Positions 63,498-64,000 of a stretch of DNA of 64,000 bases are shown piece after piece. The stretch comes from Brevundimonas sp. (GTDB taxonomy: Bacteria > Pseudomonadota > Alphaproteobacteria > Caulobacterales > Caulobacteraceae). The notes below the pieces were generated by a model. The model saw only the letters and a program-made list of their open reading frames with translations, searched no databases and was not told the DNA's origin. Numbering within the stretch: the stretch's first letter is position 1; the number at the start of each line of letters is the position of its first letter. The stretch is from contig NZ_JACESB010000014.1 of NCBI RefSeq assembly GCF_013912005.1, positions 1-64,000 of the forward strand. Reading direction: 5' to 3'. Both the position numbers and the translations under genes were made by a program.

Positions 63498-63860
63498 TCA
63501 GCGCTGGCGCGCCTTGCGCGCGGCGTAGCGGGCGTCGCGCGCCGCCTTCTGCTCTTCCTTGGTGAGCTGCTTGCGCTCCTTGCGGGCCGCGCGACGGGCG
63601 GCCTCGACCGCCTCCTGGGCGGCCTGTTCGGCGGCCATGCGGGCGGCTTCCTTCTCGGCCTTCTCGCGACGCGCCTCGGCCTTGGCCAGCTCGTGCTCGC
63701 GGCGCAGCGCCTCCTTCTCGGCGGCGCGCTTCTCGGCGAGCTTCTCGAACTCGGGGTCGGGCGCGGCGGGCTTGGGCTTGAAGCGGGCCAGGAGCGCCTT
63801 CTTGGCCTCCTGCTGGGCGGCGAGGCGGTCGGTGAAGGCGGTCTGTTTCAGATCTCTCAT
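63498..63860 (-). CDS. DUF6481 family protein
   Basis: A 120-residue highly charged helical protein, typical of alphaproteobacteria. It starts MRDLKQTAFTDRLAAQQEAKKALL and then is Glu/Lys/Arg/Ala coiled coil to the end (ARKARQR). Function unknown. Downstream the hybrid kinase gene converges, with 19 bp between stops. Confidence 0.88.
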   Translation of the reverse strand: MRDLKQTAFTDRLAAQQEAKKALLARFKPKPAAPDPEFEKLAEKRAAEKEALRREHELAKAEARREKAEKEAARMAAEQAAQEAVEAARRAARKERKQLTKEEQKAARDARYAARKARQR

Positions 63861-63948
63861 GCGAGGAGTCGTCGTATCCTTTGATCAGGGCGTCAGCTGC
63901 GCGAGCACGCGACGGGCGGCGCTCGGCCGCGGCGGGCGGGTCGGCTAA

Positions 63949-63960
63949 CCCTATATAGGG
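63949..63960. promoter_or_regulatory. Perfect palindrome CCCTATATAGGG
   Basis: A 12-base palindrome lies about 90 bp upstream of the DUF6481 gene and just before a possible gene at the right edge. The AT-rich centre in a very GC-rich region could be a -10 element or an operator. Confidence 0.3.
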
Positions 63961-63972
63961 GCCGAAAGCAAG

Positions 63973-64000
63973 ATGCGCGCGCGGCTGCGCGCCCTGACGG
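63973..64000 (+). CDS. Possible start of a gene running off the window
   Basis: An ATG at 63973 begins an open frame (MRARLRALT...) to the edge, preceded by an AAAGCAAG stretch. Only nine codons are visible, so this is weak. Confidence 0.25.

Overview
The window is 64 kb of very GC-rich, gene-dense bacterial chromosome from an alphaproteobacterium, most likely Caulobacterales (Brevundimonas/Caulobacter type). This rests on gene content: a MucR/Ros regulator, DUF2336 proteins, an alphaproteobacterial-style DnaG, a DUF6481 protein, HWE-family histidine kinases, a large TonB receptor, and CtrA-like TTAA-N7-TTAACC boxes upstream of fliI and dnaG. I see no tRNA, rRNA, CRISPR array, prophage or transposase. 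The window opens inside one gene and may close inside another.

Layout. 1-4.3 kb: a MucR regulator between two DUF2336 paralogues, then cysK. 4.4-7.3 kb: flagellar export genes fliI-fliJ, overlapped by a GH10 xylanase lipoprotein gene. 7.3-10.5 kb: cinA-like, then sfsA-map-radC. 10.5-14.6 kb: an HWE kinase, a GNAT acetyltransferase, and bolA / aldo-keto-reductase-like / grxD / thioesterase. 14.6-18.3 kb: small lipoproteins, rpsD, a metallo-beta-lactamase-fold lipoprotein and a superoxide dismutase. 18.3-22.4 kb: a glutathione-linked detoxification run (fghA, two VOC proteins including a FosA with all key residues, and glutathione-dependent formaldehyde dehydrogenase). 22.4-24.2 kb: sirtuin cobB and methyltransferase trmJ, converging tail to tail and bracketed by two copies of a ~90 bp palindromic repeat.

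24.2-31.9 kb: accessory genes (S1/P1 nuclease, nitroreductase, GST, 3D-domain protein, DUF962, a miniature flagellar-rod-like protein, an HxlR regulator divergent from a VOC gene, DUF1428, extensin-like). 32-35.8 kb: dnaG-rpoD, with paired DnaA-box-like sites and a CtrA-like box upstream. 36.3-46.8 kb: carA and carB, separated by an EAL-like protein, a HAD phosphatase, a sulfotransferase-like protein and a TonB receptor. 46.8-50.1 kb: a symporter and the selenium pair selD-mnmH. 50.2-55.3 kb: a GH43-like protein, GST, greA, ELM1-like and small proteins. 55.3-64 kb: trxB, a response regulator, an HWE kinase, a SleB-type cell-wall hydrolase, a very large hybrid sensor kinase and DUF6481.

Most of the window is housekeeping. 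No single island looks like a clear new system. The most unusual signals are the repeat pair around cobB/trmJ, the aldo-keto-reductase pseudoenzyme between bolA and grxD, the FosA in a formaldehyde cluster, the zinc-less primase with cell-cycle-type sites upstream, the mini rod protein and the flagellar/xylanase gene overlap.
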